A stretch of 64,000 nt of DNA. Source: an uncultured Pseudomonadales bacterium. GTDB taxonomy: Bacteria > Pseudomonadota > Gammaproteobacteria > Pseudomonadales > Cellvibrionaceae. The stretch is taken from assembly GCA_947489425.1 (NCBI GenBank), contig CANLDL010000002.1:682001-746000 (forward strand), read 5' to 3'. The notes under the pieces are model-generated. The model searched no databases. It saw only the letters and a program-made list of their open reading frames with translations, and was not told the origin of the DNA. Numbering within the stretch: the first letter of the stretch is position 1; each line of letters opens with the position of its first letter. Both the position numbers and the translations under genes were made by a program. Shown here in pieces: positions 38,341-47,898 of this stretch.

Positions 38341-38482
38341 TGTATTCCCAACAGCTAACAGTGACAGAGACGTGCGTAATTTTAAACACCATATATTTAC
38401 ATCAGAAACTAAAAAAGGCCAAAACAACCAGTAGTCTCACCACCAATCATCTTGACCTTTTTAAAAAAGGCAACGACTAAAA

Positions 38483-38869
38483 TTATTCGTCTAACTGCTC
38501 TTCGTAAGCTTCACTATCAAGCGCATTGCCTAGCTCTTCTAATTCATCTGGGCGCACTTTAAAAAACCAGCCATCATCGTATGGCGAATCATTAACCGTC
38601 TCAGGAGAGTCTTCCAAAGCTTCGTTAACCTCAATCACTTCGCCAGAAATTGGCGCATAAATATCGGAAGCCGCTTTAACAGATTCAACCACAGCAACTT
38701 GCTCACCCGCTACAATCGCTGCACCTACATCAGGGCACTCAACATAGACAACATCACCAAGGCTTTCTTGTGCATAATCCGAAATACCGATGGTTACTGT
38801 GCCGTCTTCTTCTACTCTCGCCCACTCGTGGGACGACAAATATTTTAACTCGCTACGAATTTCACTCAT
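38483..38869 (-). CDS. gcvH: Glycine cleavage system H protein
   Basis: The lipoyl carrier protein of the glycine cleavage complex. The 128-residue protein has the typical pattern: [21 protein letters not shown], then [16 protein letters not shown], and the lipoylation Lys in [17 protein letters not shown] near residue 65. The C-terminal [13 protein letters not shown] is intact. Length is normal. It stands without gcvT or gcvP in this window, so these must lie elsewhere. Its 3' neighbour is the unknown acidic protein gene. Confidence 0.95.
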   Translation of the reverse strand: MSEIRSELKYLSSHEWARVEEDGTVTIGISDYAQESLGDVVYVECPDVGAAIVAGEQVAVVESVKAASDIYAPISGEVIEVNEALEDSPETVNDSPYDDGWFFKVRPDELEELGNALDSEAYEEQLDE

Positions 38870-39027
38870 TATTACTCTCCAACTCTATTATTCTATTGTT
38901 GCTCAGATACAACTTGGCAGTGGCAACTGACTACGTATAAATCAAACCGCTATTTTACAGGGACGACATTTTATCGATTCTTGTCTTAAGATCAAACAAC
39001 AACAAGTAATGCACGTAAATTTGATAC

Positions 39028-40098
39028 TTACTGCTCACGCTCCTCAAACATCACTAGGTGATCAAGATCGAGCTTGACACCAATATCTTCACCCAGCCCA
39101 TGATCGTGATGAGACGAAGCAAAGCAATACAGCTCCTGCTGCGATTCAAGTTTAACTCGGTACAAAAAGTGCGAACCCCTAAACTGCTTAGAGACAATTT
39201 TTGCCTTAGTGTCACTATCATCATCATGCAAAAGGTCATCAGGCCTTACTAATATGCGAACTGACTGGCTCACTGCAAACTGGTGTGGCTCAGTGGCACT
39301 CAGCACACCTAACGACGATTGGACATCATACTCGTTCAGTACAATACCACTTAAAAAATCACCCTCACCGACGAAGTTAGCAACAAAATGATTATTCGGC
39401 TCATGGTAAATTGTATGGGCGGTATCGCACTGCACAATACTGCCATCATTTATAACCGCCACTTTATCGGCCATCGCAAATGCTTCCATCTGGTCATGTG
39501 TGACAAGCAAAGCGCCCATTTGTTCTTGTAATAGAATTTCGCGTACCTCAGGTACAAGCTGCTCACGCATAGAGGCATCTAAACCAGAAAAAGGCTCATC
39601 GAGCAACAACACCTTAGGCTTTGGCGCCATCGCTCGCGCTAATGCAATGCGTTGCTGTTGACCACCTGATAAAGAATGCGGATAACGACGCTCCATCCCT
39701 GACAAACCCACCAATTCCAGCAATTCACTAACACGCGCCGCCTTTTGCAACTTAGTGAATGTCCTCAAACCAAAACTAATATTTTCGGCAATAGTTAAAT
39801 GTGGAAATAGCGCCAAGTCTTGAAACACCATGCCAATTTTTCGCGTCTCTGGCACCTCGGTAAAGGTAGGTGACGACAACAACTGCTGCTCCATGGTAAT
39901 TTTACCGCGCATAATTGGCTCAAACCCTGCAATCGCACGCAACAGAGTTGATTTACCACAACCACTCGGTCCCAATAGACAACCAATTTGCCCGTTACCC
40001 AATGTCAGAGACACATCGTGCACTATCTCAATACCATCGTAACCAACGGTGACATTTTCTAGCAATAGCTGCTCTAGATTGGCAATTAATTTTTCCAT
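39028..40098 (-). CDS. fbpC: Ferric-iron ABC transporter ATP-binding protein
   Basis: A 356-residue ABC ATPase of the FbpC/PotA-like group. It has Walker A GPSGCGKST near residue 43, the Q-loop FQDLALFPHLT, the signature LSGGQQQRIALARA near 142, Walker B VLLLDEPFSGLD and the H-loop VTHDQMEA. A C-terminal regulatory OB-fold domain (after 240) contains VRILVRPDDLL. It is the last gene of the fbp set; fbpA and fbpB lie upstream, interrupted by a GNAT gene. Ferric iron as substrate is inferred from the FbpA partner. Confidence 0.9.
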   Translation of the reverse strand: MEKLIANLEQLLLENVTVGYDGIEIVHDVSLTLGNGQIGCLLGPSGCGKSTLLRAIAGFEPIMRGKITMEQQLLSSPTFTEVPETRKIGMVFQDLALFPHLTIAENISFGLRTFTKLQKAARVSELLELVGLSGMERRYPHSLSGGQQQRIALARAMAPKPKVLLLDEPFSGLDASMREQLVPEVREILLQEQMGALLVTHDQMEAFAMADKVAVINDGSIVQCDTAHTIYHEPNNHFVANFVGEGDFLSGIVLNEYDVQSSLGVLSATEPHQFAVSQSVRILVRPDDLLHDDDSDTKAKIVSKQFRGSHFLYRVKLESQQELYCFASSHHDHGLGEDIGVKLDLDHLVMFEEREQ

Positions 40099-40117
40099 AA
40101 CCCAATTCTTTGTTTAT

Positions 40118-40552
40118 TTAATAAGTATAAAAAAGCCATTCACTTTTTTTCACATTAAGCGAGTCATATACCTTTTGCGCCGCTGTATTATCAGGTGCCG
40201 TTACCCATTGCAGCCTAGCTGCACCTTTTTTCAAAGCAAAGCTTCGACAATGCTCAATCAACCGCTTGCCTATTTGCTGCCCACGACACCCAGGCAACAC
40301 GTACAAGTCATTCAAAATTGCAACCTTTGCCGCTATTGTTGAATTAAACGTAAAATAAACCGTTGCAAAACCCACGGCAGTTTTTTGGCTACGATATAAA
40401 AATTGGCAACCTAATGTGCTGTCTTCTCCAAACTGAGCAAAAAACTGCTTGTTATCGCTGGCTGATATGGGTACCGCCTTATAAAAAGCTTGATATTGCT
40501 CGATTAATGGCAAAACCTCATCAAGGTTGTTATTTGAAACACGTTCTATCAT
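40118..40552 (-). CDS. GNAT-family acetyltransferase within the fbp operon
   Basis: A 144-residue GNAT enzyme with the acetyl-CoA pyrophosphate loop VLPGCRGQQIGKRLIEHC near residues 85-102 and the C-terminal AARLQWVTAPDNTAAQKVYDSL. The acetylated substrate is unknown. It sits between the permease gene (39 bases away) and the ATPase gene (19 bases away) on the same strand, so it is almost surely co-transcribed with the iron transporter. An N-acyltransferase in an iron operon might modify a siderophore-like molecule or a protein, but this is only a suggestion. Confidence 0.85.
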   Translation of the reverse strand: MIERVSNNNLDEVLPLIEQYQAFYKAVPISASDNKQFFAQFGEDSTLGCQFLYRSQKTAVGFATVYFTFNSTIAAKVAILNDLYVLPGCRGQQIGKRLIEHCRSFALKKGAARLQWVTAPDNTAAQKVYDSLNVKKSEWLFYTY

Positions 40553-40591
40553 TGCTTGCCCTATGTGTCACCCTTATAAGTCTTGATCGAT

Positions 40592-42268
40592 CTATTTTTT
40601 GTTGGCTTTATTTACCACTTGTTTATTACTCACGGTAATTGAGCGGCTTAATAATATAACAGGTACTAAGCCCACCAATACAATCAATAAGGACGCGGGG
40701 GCAGCATCAATTAAACGCTCGTCGGAGGCAAGCTCGTAGGCGCGTACTGCTAGCGTATTAAAATTAAAAGGGCGCAGTATTAAGGTTGCCGGTAGCTCTT
40801 TTAATACATCGACAAATACAATTAAAAAAGCTGTCAGTACTGAACCCTTTAGCAGTGGCATATGAATTTTTCGAAGTACTTCAAAGGGCTTATAGCCTAA
40901 CAACTGGGCGGCATGATCGACATTAGGTTTGATTTTTTGTAAGCCGCTTTCTATTCCACCAAGAGATACTGCCAAAAACCTCACTGTATAAGCAAATAAT
41001 AAGGCCACTAAAGTACCTGACAATAACAAACCAATATCAACGTCAAACCACTGTTTAATAAGCCCAATTAAATAATGATCAATAGCAGCGAAAGCAATTA
41101 ACACCCCAATAGCGATAATCGTGCCGGGCAACGCATAGCCCGTACCTGCCACGGTTACAGAGAGCTTGACTAATTTTTTACGGTGATAAGAGCGCTTGGC
41201 ATAAGCCAAGACTAAAGCACAAGCAACAGCAATAAGGGCCGCAGCCGATGCCAAATAAAACGAATTCCAGGCAAGGCTTGCAAAGGAATCGCCAATAACA
41301 GCCTCAAATAAGGTCCAATATAGCAACTGCCCTGCGGGTATAAAAAATCCAAAAAGTAATGGAAATACACACACCCAAACCGCAAGCAAGGCCTTACCTT
41401 TTGTTAGACGAATGCGCTTAATACTACGACCTTTAACCGTATGATACTGCGCTTGCTTACGCGAATAGCGTTCAAGTGCAATCAGTAAAATCACAAAACC
41501 CAATAATACTGAGGCAAGTTGTGCAGCTGCCGAAGCATCCCCAAAACCATAGAAAGTCCTAAAAATACCGGTGGTAAAAGTACTTACCCCAAAATATTGC
41601 ACCGTGCCAAAGTCAGCGAGCGTCTCCATTAATGCAAGGGTTAAACCGGTAACAATCGCTGGCCTCGCCATTGGCAACGCAAGGCGAAACATACCTGCAC
41701 GATTACCATAGCCCATGGTGCGCCCTACTTCTAAAATACTAGGCGACTGCTCCAAAAAAGCTGCGCGTGACAACAAATACACATAAGGATACAACACCAG
41801 CGTTAGCATGATCATCGCACCGGCCAATGAGCGCACATTAAAAAACCAGTAATCACCGTATTGCCATCCCGTTAGGTCTCGCAACAAAGTTTGTACTGGC
41901 CCCGCAAAATCCAAAAGCCCTGTGTAGGTGTAGGCAATAATGTAGGCAGGCATTGCTAGTGGCAACAACAAAGCCCAAGTAAAAAACTTGCGGCCAGGAA
42001 AGTCGCAAACACTGACTAGCCATGCTGCAGGCACACCGATAATTAACACGCCGACGCCGACGCCAATCATCAATAATAGTGAATTACTTAAATAATCCCA
42101 CAACAGCGTATCAAACAAATGCCGCCACACATCGAAAGAACCGGTAAAGATAGTCGCGACGATAACCGCCATAGGTAATAGCATCAGCAACGCGACAACC
42201 AATGCGACCATCGCTAAAGGGCCAAGTCGAAAACTGGATAACAAACTGTTAGCAAATATCTGCTTCAT
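40592..42268 (-). CDS. fbpB: Ferric-iron ABC transporter permease
   Basis: A 558-residue fused permease with about twelve transmembrane helices in two homologous halves, as in FbpB/HitB/SfuB. Each half carries an EAA-type loop: AAFLEQSPSILEVGRTMGYG near 175 and AAQLLGYKPFEVLRKIHMP near 450. It moves ferric iron handed over by FbpA across the inner membrane, with ATPase FbpC. It begins 187 bases after fbpA, across a hairpin at 42318 that probably lowers its expression relative to the binding protein. Confidence 0.92.
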   Translation of the reverse strand: MKQIFANSLLSSFRLGPLAMVALVVALLMLLPMAVIVATIFTGSFDVWRHLFDTLLWDYLSNSLLLMIGVGVGVLIIGVPAAWLVSVCDFPGRKFFTWALLLPLAMPAYIIAYTYTGLLDFAGPVQTLLRDLTGWQYGDYWFFNVRSLAGAMIMLTLVLYPYVYLLSRAAFLEQSPSILEVGRTMGYGNRAGMFRLALPMARPAIVTGLTLALMETLADFGTVQYFGVSTFTTGIFRTFYGFGDASAAAQLASVLLGFVILLIALERYSRKQAQYHTVKGRSIKRIRLTKGKALLAVWVCVFPLLFGFFIPAGQLLYWTLFEAVIGDSFASLAWNSFYLASAAALIAVACALVLAYAKRSYHRKKLVKLSVTVAGTGYALPGTIIAIGVLIAFAAIDHYLIGLIKQWFDVDIGLLLSGTLVALLFAYTVRFLAVSLGGIESGLQKIKPNVDHAAQLLGYKPFEVLRKIHMPLLKGSVLTAFLIVFVDVLKELPATLILRPFNFNTLAVRAYELASDERLIDAAPASLLIVLVGLVPVILLSRSITVSNKQVVNKANKK

Positions 42269-42317
42269 TTACTGATACATACCGCTTTTCTTATTCAGAA
42301 CATCGTTTAAGAATGAC

Positions 42318-42341
42318 AAAAGCGCCTTTAAAGGCGCTTTT
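42318..42341 (-). terminator. Attenuating terminator between fbpA and fbpB
   Basis: The two 12-base arms AAAAGCGCCTTT and its complement are directly adjacent, forming a GC-rich stem, and on the minus strand it ends in TTTTGTC. It lies between the binding-protein gene and the permease gene of one operon, a position where partial terminators commonly make the binding protein more abundant. Confidence 0.7.
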
Positions 42342-42455
42342 AGGAATAGCTCTATTACAAAACATTAGATCAGCTAGCTTATGATAACCACTTTTTAAAT
42401 ACAATATTCATAAGGAATCTCTAATTTAAGCAAGCTAAACGTTATAGGCCAACAA

Positions 42456-43511
42456 CTACTTCCAGCCCGCTCGATCCATTAACTCTACTGCAGCACGGTT
42501 ATTCTCACCCAGTATATTAAGTTGCACTGCATCTTGTTTAAAATCTCCCCATGCCTTTAAGGTATCTGAGATTTTTGTACCCGCAACAATTGGATATTCA
42601 TTATTGACTGCCGAGTACCATATCTGTGCTTCATCAGAGACTAAAAACTCTATTAACTTAATCGCATTGACTTTGTTTTTAGCATTGGCTGTCACGCCTG
42701 CACCACTAACATTCACGTGAGTACCACGGTCATTTTGATTGGGCCAAAATATAGCAAGCTCCTTGGCAAGCGCTTGATCCGATGCTTTATCGCTATTAGC
42801 AATACGCCCAAAGTAATAAGTGTTTGCAATCGCAATATCGCACACACCGGCCTTAACCGCTTTTAACTGATCTGTATCGCCACCAGCTGGTGGTTTGGCA
42901 AAATTATCGACTAATTTTTTAGCCCAAGATTCAGTTTTTTCAGCACCTTCTGAAAAAATCATGGATGCCGTCAACGACTGGTTATAAATATTACTCGAAG
43001 AGCGCATACAAATTCGCCCCTGCCATTTATCACTGGCAAGATCTTCATAAGTCGATAACTCTGCTGGCTTAACTCGATCCTTCGCATAAAAAATTGGCCG
43101 CGCGCGTTGAGACAAACCAAACCAGTAAGCCTCGCTATCGCGTAGATTAGCCGGTACCTTTTCCTCCAATATCATACTTTTTATTGGCTGCAATACACCG
43201 GCCTCTTTCGCACGGTGCAATCTACCTGCATCTACTGTGATAAAAACATCGGCAGGACTTGCTTTGCCCTCTATACGCAGCCGCGTTAATAAAGCGTCTG
43301 CTTTACCCGTAATCAAATTCACCTTTATATTTGTACTCGCTTCAAAGCGATCAAGTATTGGCTTAATTAACGCCTCTTTACGTGCAGAATATATATTTAC
43401 CTGCTCTGCTGCCCATACGGGCAAACTTAAACTACTCACAAGTATTGCACCCGCAATAGATTGCAAACTTTTAGAGACTATTTTATTTCGGGGTTGTGTT
43501 TTTAACGCCAC
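42456..43511 (-). CDS. fbpA: Periplasmic ferric-iron-binding protein
   Basis: A 351-residue substrate-binding protein. A signal peptide (residues 1-34, cleavage after PVWA) precedes mature AEQVNIYSARKE, the normal FbpA/FutA N-terminus. LITGKADALLTRLRIEGKASPADVFITVDAGRL follows. The iron-ligand double tyrosine is Tyr232-Tyr233 in NTYYFGRI. The gene begins 4 bases after the stop of the fatty-acid-hydroxylase-like gene, so a promoter must lie inside that gene or the two are co-transcribed. The Fur-regulated DUF4856 gene is upstream. Confidence 0.93.
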   Translation of the reverse strand: MALKTQPRNKIVSKSLQSIAGAILVSSLSLPVWAAEQVNIYSARKEALIKPILDRFEASTNIKVNLITGKADALLTRLRIEGKASPADVFITVDAGRLHRAKEAGVLQPIKSMILEEKVPANLRDSEAYWFGLSQRARPIFYAKDRVKPAELSTYEDLASDKWQGRICMRSSSNIYNQSLTASMIFSEGAEKTESWAKKLVDNFAKPPAGGDTDQLKAVKAGVCDIAIANTYYFGRIANSDKASDQALAKELAIFWPNQNDRGTHVNVSGAGVTANAKNKVNAIKLIEFLVSDEAQIWYSAVNNEYPIVAGTKISDTLKAWGDFKQDAVQLNILGENNRAAVELMDRAGWK

Positions 43512-43515
43512 TGTA

Positions 43516-44568
43516 CTACTCCACTCGTAGGTTTTTTGGTATTTTTTGCTCGGTTTTTTTATCGAATTTTTTATAATGGTGCTTAAACAAAACTGAGGCT
43601 TTTGCTGAAAAATATTTTGTAACTATATCCACGCCTTCAACAACCGGTTGGTATAGAAGAATATATACATTATGTTTACTCGAACTTAATCCTAAGGCAG
43701 TTTCTTCTCCCTCAGTTAGACCAAACTCTAATTGCTGGCCTTTCTCGCTATAGTGATGACTCTTAAAAAGCACATCCCAAATAGCCAATACAACACCATA
43801 GTTTTTATCCCAATGGCGTTGCTCAACCGAGTGATGTACCTGATGCTGTGCAGGCGAAATAAGTATTCTCTCAAGGCAGCGCCAATAGGCAATACCAATA
43901 TGAGAATGCCTAAGATTTGAGCCAAGAACGTTAAACAAGAACACAATAACGCTGGCACCAAAGACAACAAGCAAGTCTGCCCTATCACCCATAAAATAAA
44001 CAAAACCACCAATAGCAACAGCCTGGGTTAGTGTGCTGCGCAATGTAAAGATAATCGTCTCTACTGGATGCGCCCTAAATATTGTCATTGGTGTCATGGT
44101 TTGTGCCGAGTGATGCACTTTATGGAAAGCCCACAACAACGGCCAGCGATGCATCATTCTATGCACATAAAAACGTGTGAAGTCGTCTAGCAAAAAATAA
44201 CTGAACGTGAAAATAAGCGCGATAGATGTATCGGATAATCCCGAAAAGATATGCGAAGAACTTGGTATAACATCGTGCAACCAATAAAAAATAATTGTCG
44301 CTAGTGCAATTTGAGAAATAAACAGCGGCGAAAACAACAGCAAAAAAACTTTATTAATTAAAAATAATTTATAGTCTGCTTTAGATGAGTTAGATAGCCA
44401 AATTCTTTTAGAAAAAACAAAGCCCAATGCACTCGATAGGCGGTACTTTTTAGAGAACACCAGCCACAGTACTGCAATAACAAATGCCGACAGCAGATAC
44501 CCTAAAAACACTCTTTTTTTAGGGTCTAAAAAGGATGCTACGATATCATTCCAATAATCAACTAGCAT
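43516..44568 (-). CDS. Fatty-acid hydroxylase / sterol desaturase-superfamily protein
   Basis: A 350-residue membrane diiron oxygenase-like protein. Helices at about 15-35, 72-92, 100-120 and 190-220 surround the His motifs HRMMHRWPLLWAFHKVHHSA (two clusters) near 152-172 and HQVHHSVEQRHWDKNYG near 245, plus HSHIG at 228. These His-rich clusters match the FA-hydroxylase superfamily iron site. The substrate is unknown: a membrane lipid, sterol-like or carotenoid substrate is possible. It lies between the terminator of the DUF4856 gene and fbpA, so it may be part of an iron-controlled unit. Confidence 0.82.
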   Translation of the reverse strand: MLVDYWNDIVASFLDPKKRVFLGYLLSAFVIAVLWLVFSKKYRLSSALGFVFSKRIWLSNSSKADYKLFLINKVFLLLFSPLFISQIALATIIFYWLHDVIPSSSHIFSGLSDTSIALIFTFSYFLLDDFTRFYVHRMMHRWPLLWAFHKVHHSAQTMTPMTIFRAHPVETIIFTLRSTLTQAVAIGGFVYFMGDRADLLVVFGASVIVFLFNVLGSNLRHSHIGIAYWRCLERILISPAQHQVHHSVEQRHWDKNYGVVLAIWDVLFKSHHYSEKGQQLEFGLTEGEETALGLSSSKHNVYILLYQPVVEGVDIVTKYFSAKASVLFKHHYKKFDKKTEQKIPKNLRVE

Positions 44569-44613
44569 GTAATTACATCACTTCTATCTGCATTTTCTTG
44601 ATTATAAAAACCT

Positions 44614-44650
44614 AAAAAAGCGATAGCTCAGCCAGAGGCCAAGCTATCGC
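44614..44650 (-). terminator. Intrinsic terminator after the DUF4856 gene
   Basis: On the minus strand GCGATAGCT and AGCTATCGC form a 9-base stem with a 13-base loop, followed directly by six T. It begins 18 bases after the stop at 44668. This is a classical Rho-independent terminator. Confidence 0.85.
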
Positions 44651-44667
44651 CAAGAACTAAATATTAA

Positions 44668-46089
44668 TTAGTCGTTTTCTGCGCTCGTACCAGAACCTAA
44701 CTTTTCAGCTAAACCGCCAAGACTAGATAGAGCATCGTGTGCACGTGCAGTGACATTGAATTGATCAACCATCAATTGCTGCACTTTTAGCATATGTAAT
44801 TTATATTCTTCGAGTGACTCAGAAGATGCTTGCACATAATTACCACTAGCATCAATGCTAGCCACCTGAGTATTGCCCAATAGTACAGGGCTAAATCCGA
44901 TGAGACGATTAAGCTTTACCGCAGTTTCACCTAGATTATTCTTACCCGTTTGTAGTGCTAAGGAAAAACCTTTTAGCTCACCCCAATGCTTTGCGTACTT
45001 TCTAAATATTGCAGAGGCATCGCCATTATTTTTAACTGTTGCACTTAAATTTTGAAGATCTTTATAAGTCTGGCCCGCATAGTTAAATACGGCCTCAGCT
45101 ATCACTTGCTCCCAATTTTTGGCAATAACATCGGCGTACCCCTTTAATTTTGCACGCTTTTTATCACTCAACGCCTTACCTTTTGCTTTTTTAATCAGCG
45201 TACGACCATCGTAAAACGCTTGCGCAATCGTATGCAGGTATTTTGTTTTGCCGCCTTTATCTGCAGCCGCTGCATAATAAGCATGTGCGTATGCCATTTC
45301 AGTTTTTAGGTCGACCACGCCGTCATGATTGGCATCGGCCTTAGCAAAGGCAGCTTCTTTTTGCTTGTTGATACTATGTACATCTTTTGCCGTTAAATTA
45401 AGTGTATGCGCAGGCGCACCAAAATAACCAAAGGCCTCATCCCATACATGCTCTTTACCGGTATAAGGTTTGCCGGGCTTATAGGCTTGATTGTTGGGCT
45501 TTTTATCTGCCTCAAGTAGCTCGTCTAAATACTTATCGACGGCCTGATTATAAAAAACAGCGCCCATCGTAAATTTAGAAATCAATTGCGCGTAGTCATA
45601 ACCTGTTAATGGATCGTAACCACCGTTAGTCTTGGACGCTTTATCAACCATAAAGGCCAATACCTCCGGCCCTGTCATATTACCTGGCCACCCAGGGATA
45701 GCCCCTTTGTAAGCCTTGCTCGATAAGTTTTTACCCTTAGAAATATCATCAACCATGGTTTGCTTAATAACAAAAGCACCTTTGGTTTTAGGGTCAATAA
45801 TTGCTCTACCCTCAGCTTTACCTTCTAAGTAAGCCATCATCTTTGCTTTAATGGCTTCGCTATTCGTACCGTCTGCCTTTGACACTAGCTTTTTAAGCGA
45901 ATTGTGTATCGCATGACGTGCAATCTGGCCACTGTAGCTTACAGATGTCTTCTTATCGCCTTCGTAGCCCTTAACGGTAACCGGAAAGTTTGCGTAGACA
46001 TTTTTGTTACTAGAGCCATTTTCATGAGCCTGAGCAGCCATACCAAGGCTGGCGATGCTGATCGCCAAAATAGAGTGTACTTTTTTCAT
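44668..46089 (-). CDS. Exported DUF4856 protein, Fur-regulated
   Basis: A 473-residue protein with a signal peptide (MKKVHSILAISIASLGMAAQA) starting at 46089; a frame extension to 46116 is not needed. The rest matches DUF4856 in length and helical pattern: YSGQIARHAIHNSLKKL near 52, AYKGAIPGWPGNMTGPEVLAFM near 126, TGKEHVWDEAFGYFGAPA near 210, and the EF-hand/dockerin-like DANHDGVVDL at 252-261. The family is often encoded beside imelysin-type iron proteins. Upstream is an exact Fur box over its promoter, so expression in iron limitation is likely. Its molecular activity is unknown. Confidence 0.8.
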   Translation of the reverse strand: MKKVHSILAISIASLGMAAQAHENGSSNKNVYANFPVTVKGYEGDKKTSVSYSGQIARHAIHNSLKKLVSKADGTNSEAIKAKMMAYLEGKAEGRAIIDPKTKGAFVIKQTMVDDISKGKNLSSKAYKGAIPGWPGNMTGPEVLAFMVDKASKTNGGYDPLTGYDYAQLISKFTMGAVFYNQAVDKYLDELLEADKKPNNQAYKPGKPYTGKEHVWDEAFGYFGAPAHTLNLTAKDVHSINKQKEAAFAKADANHDGVVDLKTEMAYAHAYYAAAADKGGKTKYLHTIAQAFYDGRTLIKKAKGKALSDKKRAKLKGYADVIAKNWEQVIAEAVFNYAGQTYKDLQNLSATVKNNGDASAIFRKYAKHWGELKGFSLALQTGKNNLGETAVKLNRLIGFSPVLLGNTQVASIDASGNYVQASSESLEEYKLHMLKVQQLMVDQFNVTARAHDALSSLGGLAEKLGSGTSAEND

Positions 46090-46150
46090 TTTTATTCCAA
46101 TATAAAGCAATGGCAATTAGGTAAGTAAAGGGTTTAAAATAACGCACGGC

Positions 46151-46179
46151 ATGATAATTATTATCATTTAGATTTACAA
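46151..46179 (-). promoter_or_regulatory. Fur-controlled promoter of the DUF4856 gene
   Basis: TGATAATTATTATCA at 46152-46166 is an exact 7-1-7 Fur inverted repeat. On the minus strand a -35 TTGTAA (complement of 46174-46179) and -10 TATCAT (complement of 46151-46156) are separated by 17 bases, and the Fur box covers spacer and -10. The DUF4856 start codon is 62 bases downstream. Confidence 0.85.
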
Positions 46180-46409
46180 GAGAAAATGATTGATATTTAA
46201 GCAATTAATTCTATTAATCCTAATCTTTTGATAGCGTGTGGGTATAATTTAAACCCAGCCTATAGAATTGGCCGTATTATCGAGTAACGTTGCCCTATTG
46301 ATCTTGCTCTATGTCAATTTAGTCGCTTATAAAGGCAACTTAAATTCTCAACACACTACAAGTAAGTAAATGCTTACAAACACCAAATCGCTTAAGAATG
46401 AAGATAACT

Positions 46410-47468
46410 ATGCCAAAACAAAAAACTGGAGATTCCTACAGCTTCTCAGAGCAAGTACTCAAATGGTTTAAGATTCACGGTCGTAAGCACCTACCTTGGC
46501 AGACAGATAGAACCCCCTATCGAGTTTGGGTCTCAGAAATCATGCTACAGCAAACCCAAGTAGCTACAGTTATCCCCTATTATGAACGGTTTATGTCGCG
46601 CTTCCCTGATGTAGAGTCCCTTGCTGGGGCCTCACAAGATGAAGTGCTGCAACTATGGACTGGGCTTGGCTATTACGCTCGCGGCCGCAATTTACACAAA
46701 TGTGCACAAATGATTAGCACACAATATAGTGGTGTTTTTCCTAAAAGCGTCGATGAACTAGAGCAATTACCGGGCATAGGCCGCTCTACAGCAGGTGCTA
46801 TTATTAGCTTGGCACTTAAGCAGCGCGCCGCTATTTTGGACGGCAATGTAAAACGTGTTTTGGCCCGCTTCCATGCCGTGGAGGGCTGGCCTGGCAAGAC
46901 ATCCGTTAATAAGCAGTTATGGGCTATTGCCGAAAAATACACCCCCAACAATCAAGCTGCCGATTATACCCAGGCCATGATGGATTTGGGCGCTACGGTT
47001 TGTACACGCAGTAAGCCCAAATGCAGCGACTGCCCACTACAAAGCCATTGCGCCGCCTTTGAACTAGGCACACCCACAAACTACCCCACTAAAAAGCCTA
47101 AAAAGACTCTGCCCGTTAAGCACACTCAATTTTTGATTTTACAAAACAGTGCTGGCCATGTTTTGTTAGAACAACGGCCAACCGTTGGGATCTGGGGAGG
47201 CTTGTGGAGCTTTCCGGAATTAGCAGCCAGCGAGGACACCCATAGTTTTTGCGAAAAGAACTTTGGAGATATTATTGAGTGCACAGCAAAGCCTGACTTT
47301 AGGCATACGTTCAGCCACTATCACCTCGATATAACACCCATATACATTACTATTGAGCAAAGCCACAGGTTTATTGCCGACAATGATCAACAACAGTGGC
47401 TACCCCACCAACAATGGGAAACCTACGGTCTACCCGCCCCAGTGAAGAAGCTACTGGATGCTTTATGA
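46410..47468 (+). CDS. mutY: A/G-specific adenine DNA glycosylase
   Basis: MutY removes adenine mispaired with 8-oxoguanine. The 352-residue protein has the catalytic N-terminal part [27 protein letters not shown], the helix-hairpin-helix [12 protein letters not shown] near 115 and the catalytic Asp in [10 protein letters not shown]. The 4Fe-4S ligands are in [17 protein letters not shown] near 193, and a Nudix-like C-terminal domain recognises 8-oxoG. The second ATG (46410) is chosen because GAAG lies at normal distance; 46398 is also possible. yggX follows, as usual. Confidence 0.95.
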   Translation: MPKQKTGDSYSFSEQVLKWFKIHGRKHLPWQTDRTPYRVWVSEIMLQQTQVATVIPYYERFMSRFPDVESLAGASQDEVLQLWTGLGYYARGRNLHKCAQMISTQYSGVFPKSVDELEQLPGIGRSTAGAIISLALKQRAAILDGNVKRVLARFHAVEGWPGKTSVNKQLWAIAEKYTPNNQAADYTQAMMDLGATVCTRSKPKCSDCPLQSHCAAFELGTPTNYPTKKPKKTLPVKHTQFLILQNSAGHVLLEQRPTVGIWGGLWSFPELAASEDTHSFCEKNFGDIIECTAKPDFRHTFSHYHLDITPIYITIEQSHRFIADNDQQQWLPHQQWETYGLPAPVKKLLDAL

Positions 47469-47567
47469 CATTGTTATAAAGCGTAATTAACGGCATCTAT
47501 CCCGCCGCATTACTTGTATAATGCGGCCATAAGCAAACAGTTATCCCAATATTGATAAGGTAATATT

Positions 47568-47840
47568 ATGTCTAGAATGGTTATGTGCAGAAAATACAAA
47601 AAAGAAATGGAAGGCTTAGCTGTGCCACCGTTACCCGGCGCTAAAGGTCAAGCCTTATTCGAAACCGTCTCTCAGCAAGCCTGGGGAGAATGGATGCAAC
47701 ACCAAACACTGATTATCAATGAAAAACAACTCAACCTCATGGACTTGGGTACTCGCGCTTATTTAAGCGAACAGATGGACAAGTTTTTTGACGGTGACGA
47801 GGTTGATCAGGCAGAAGGGTATGTACCTGAGCAAAAATAA
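47568..47840 (+). CDS. yggX: Fe(2+)-trafficking / oxidative-damage protection protein
   Basis: A 90-residue protein of the YggX family, which protects iron-sulfur proteins from oxidation and handles labile iron. It has the conserved start [14 protein letters not shown] with Cys7, [32 protein letters not shown] and the C-terminal [15 protein letters not shown]. It is 99 bases downstream of mutY, an arrangement typical of gammaproteobacteria. Both deal with oxidative DNA or cluster damage. Confidence 0.96.
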   Translation: MSRMVMCRKYKKEMEGLAVPPLPGAKGQALFETVSQQAWGEWMQHQTLIINEKQLNLMDLGTRAYLSEQMDKFFDGDEVDQAEGYVPEQK

Positions 47841-47855
47841 ATACTGGCAACTCGC

Positions 47856-47880
47856 GAAGGTTTGCTTACAGTAAACCTTC
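47856..47880. terminator. Convergent terminator hairpin after yggX
   Basis: Eight-base arms GAAGGTTT/AAACCTTC enclose a 9-base loop, 15 bases after the yggX stop and 18 bases before the convergent small-protein stop at 47899. AT-rich tracts follow on the plus side, so it can serve both genes. Confidence 0.5.
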
Positions 47881-47898
47881 AATTAAAATAATATTTTT

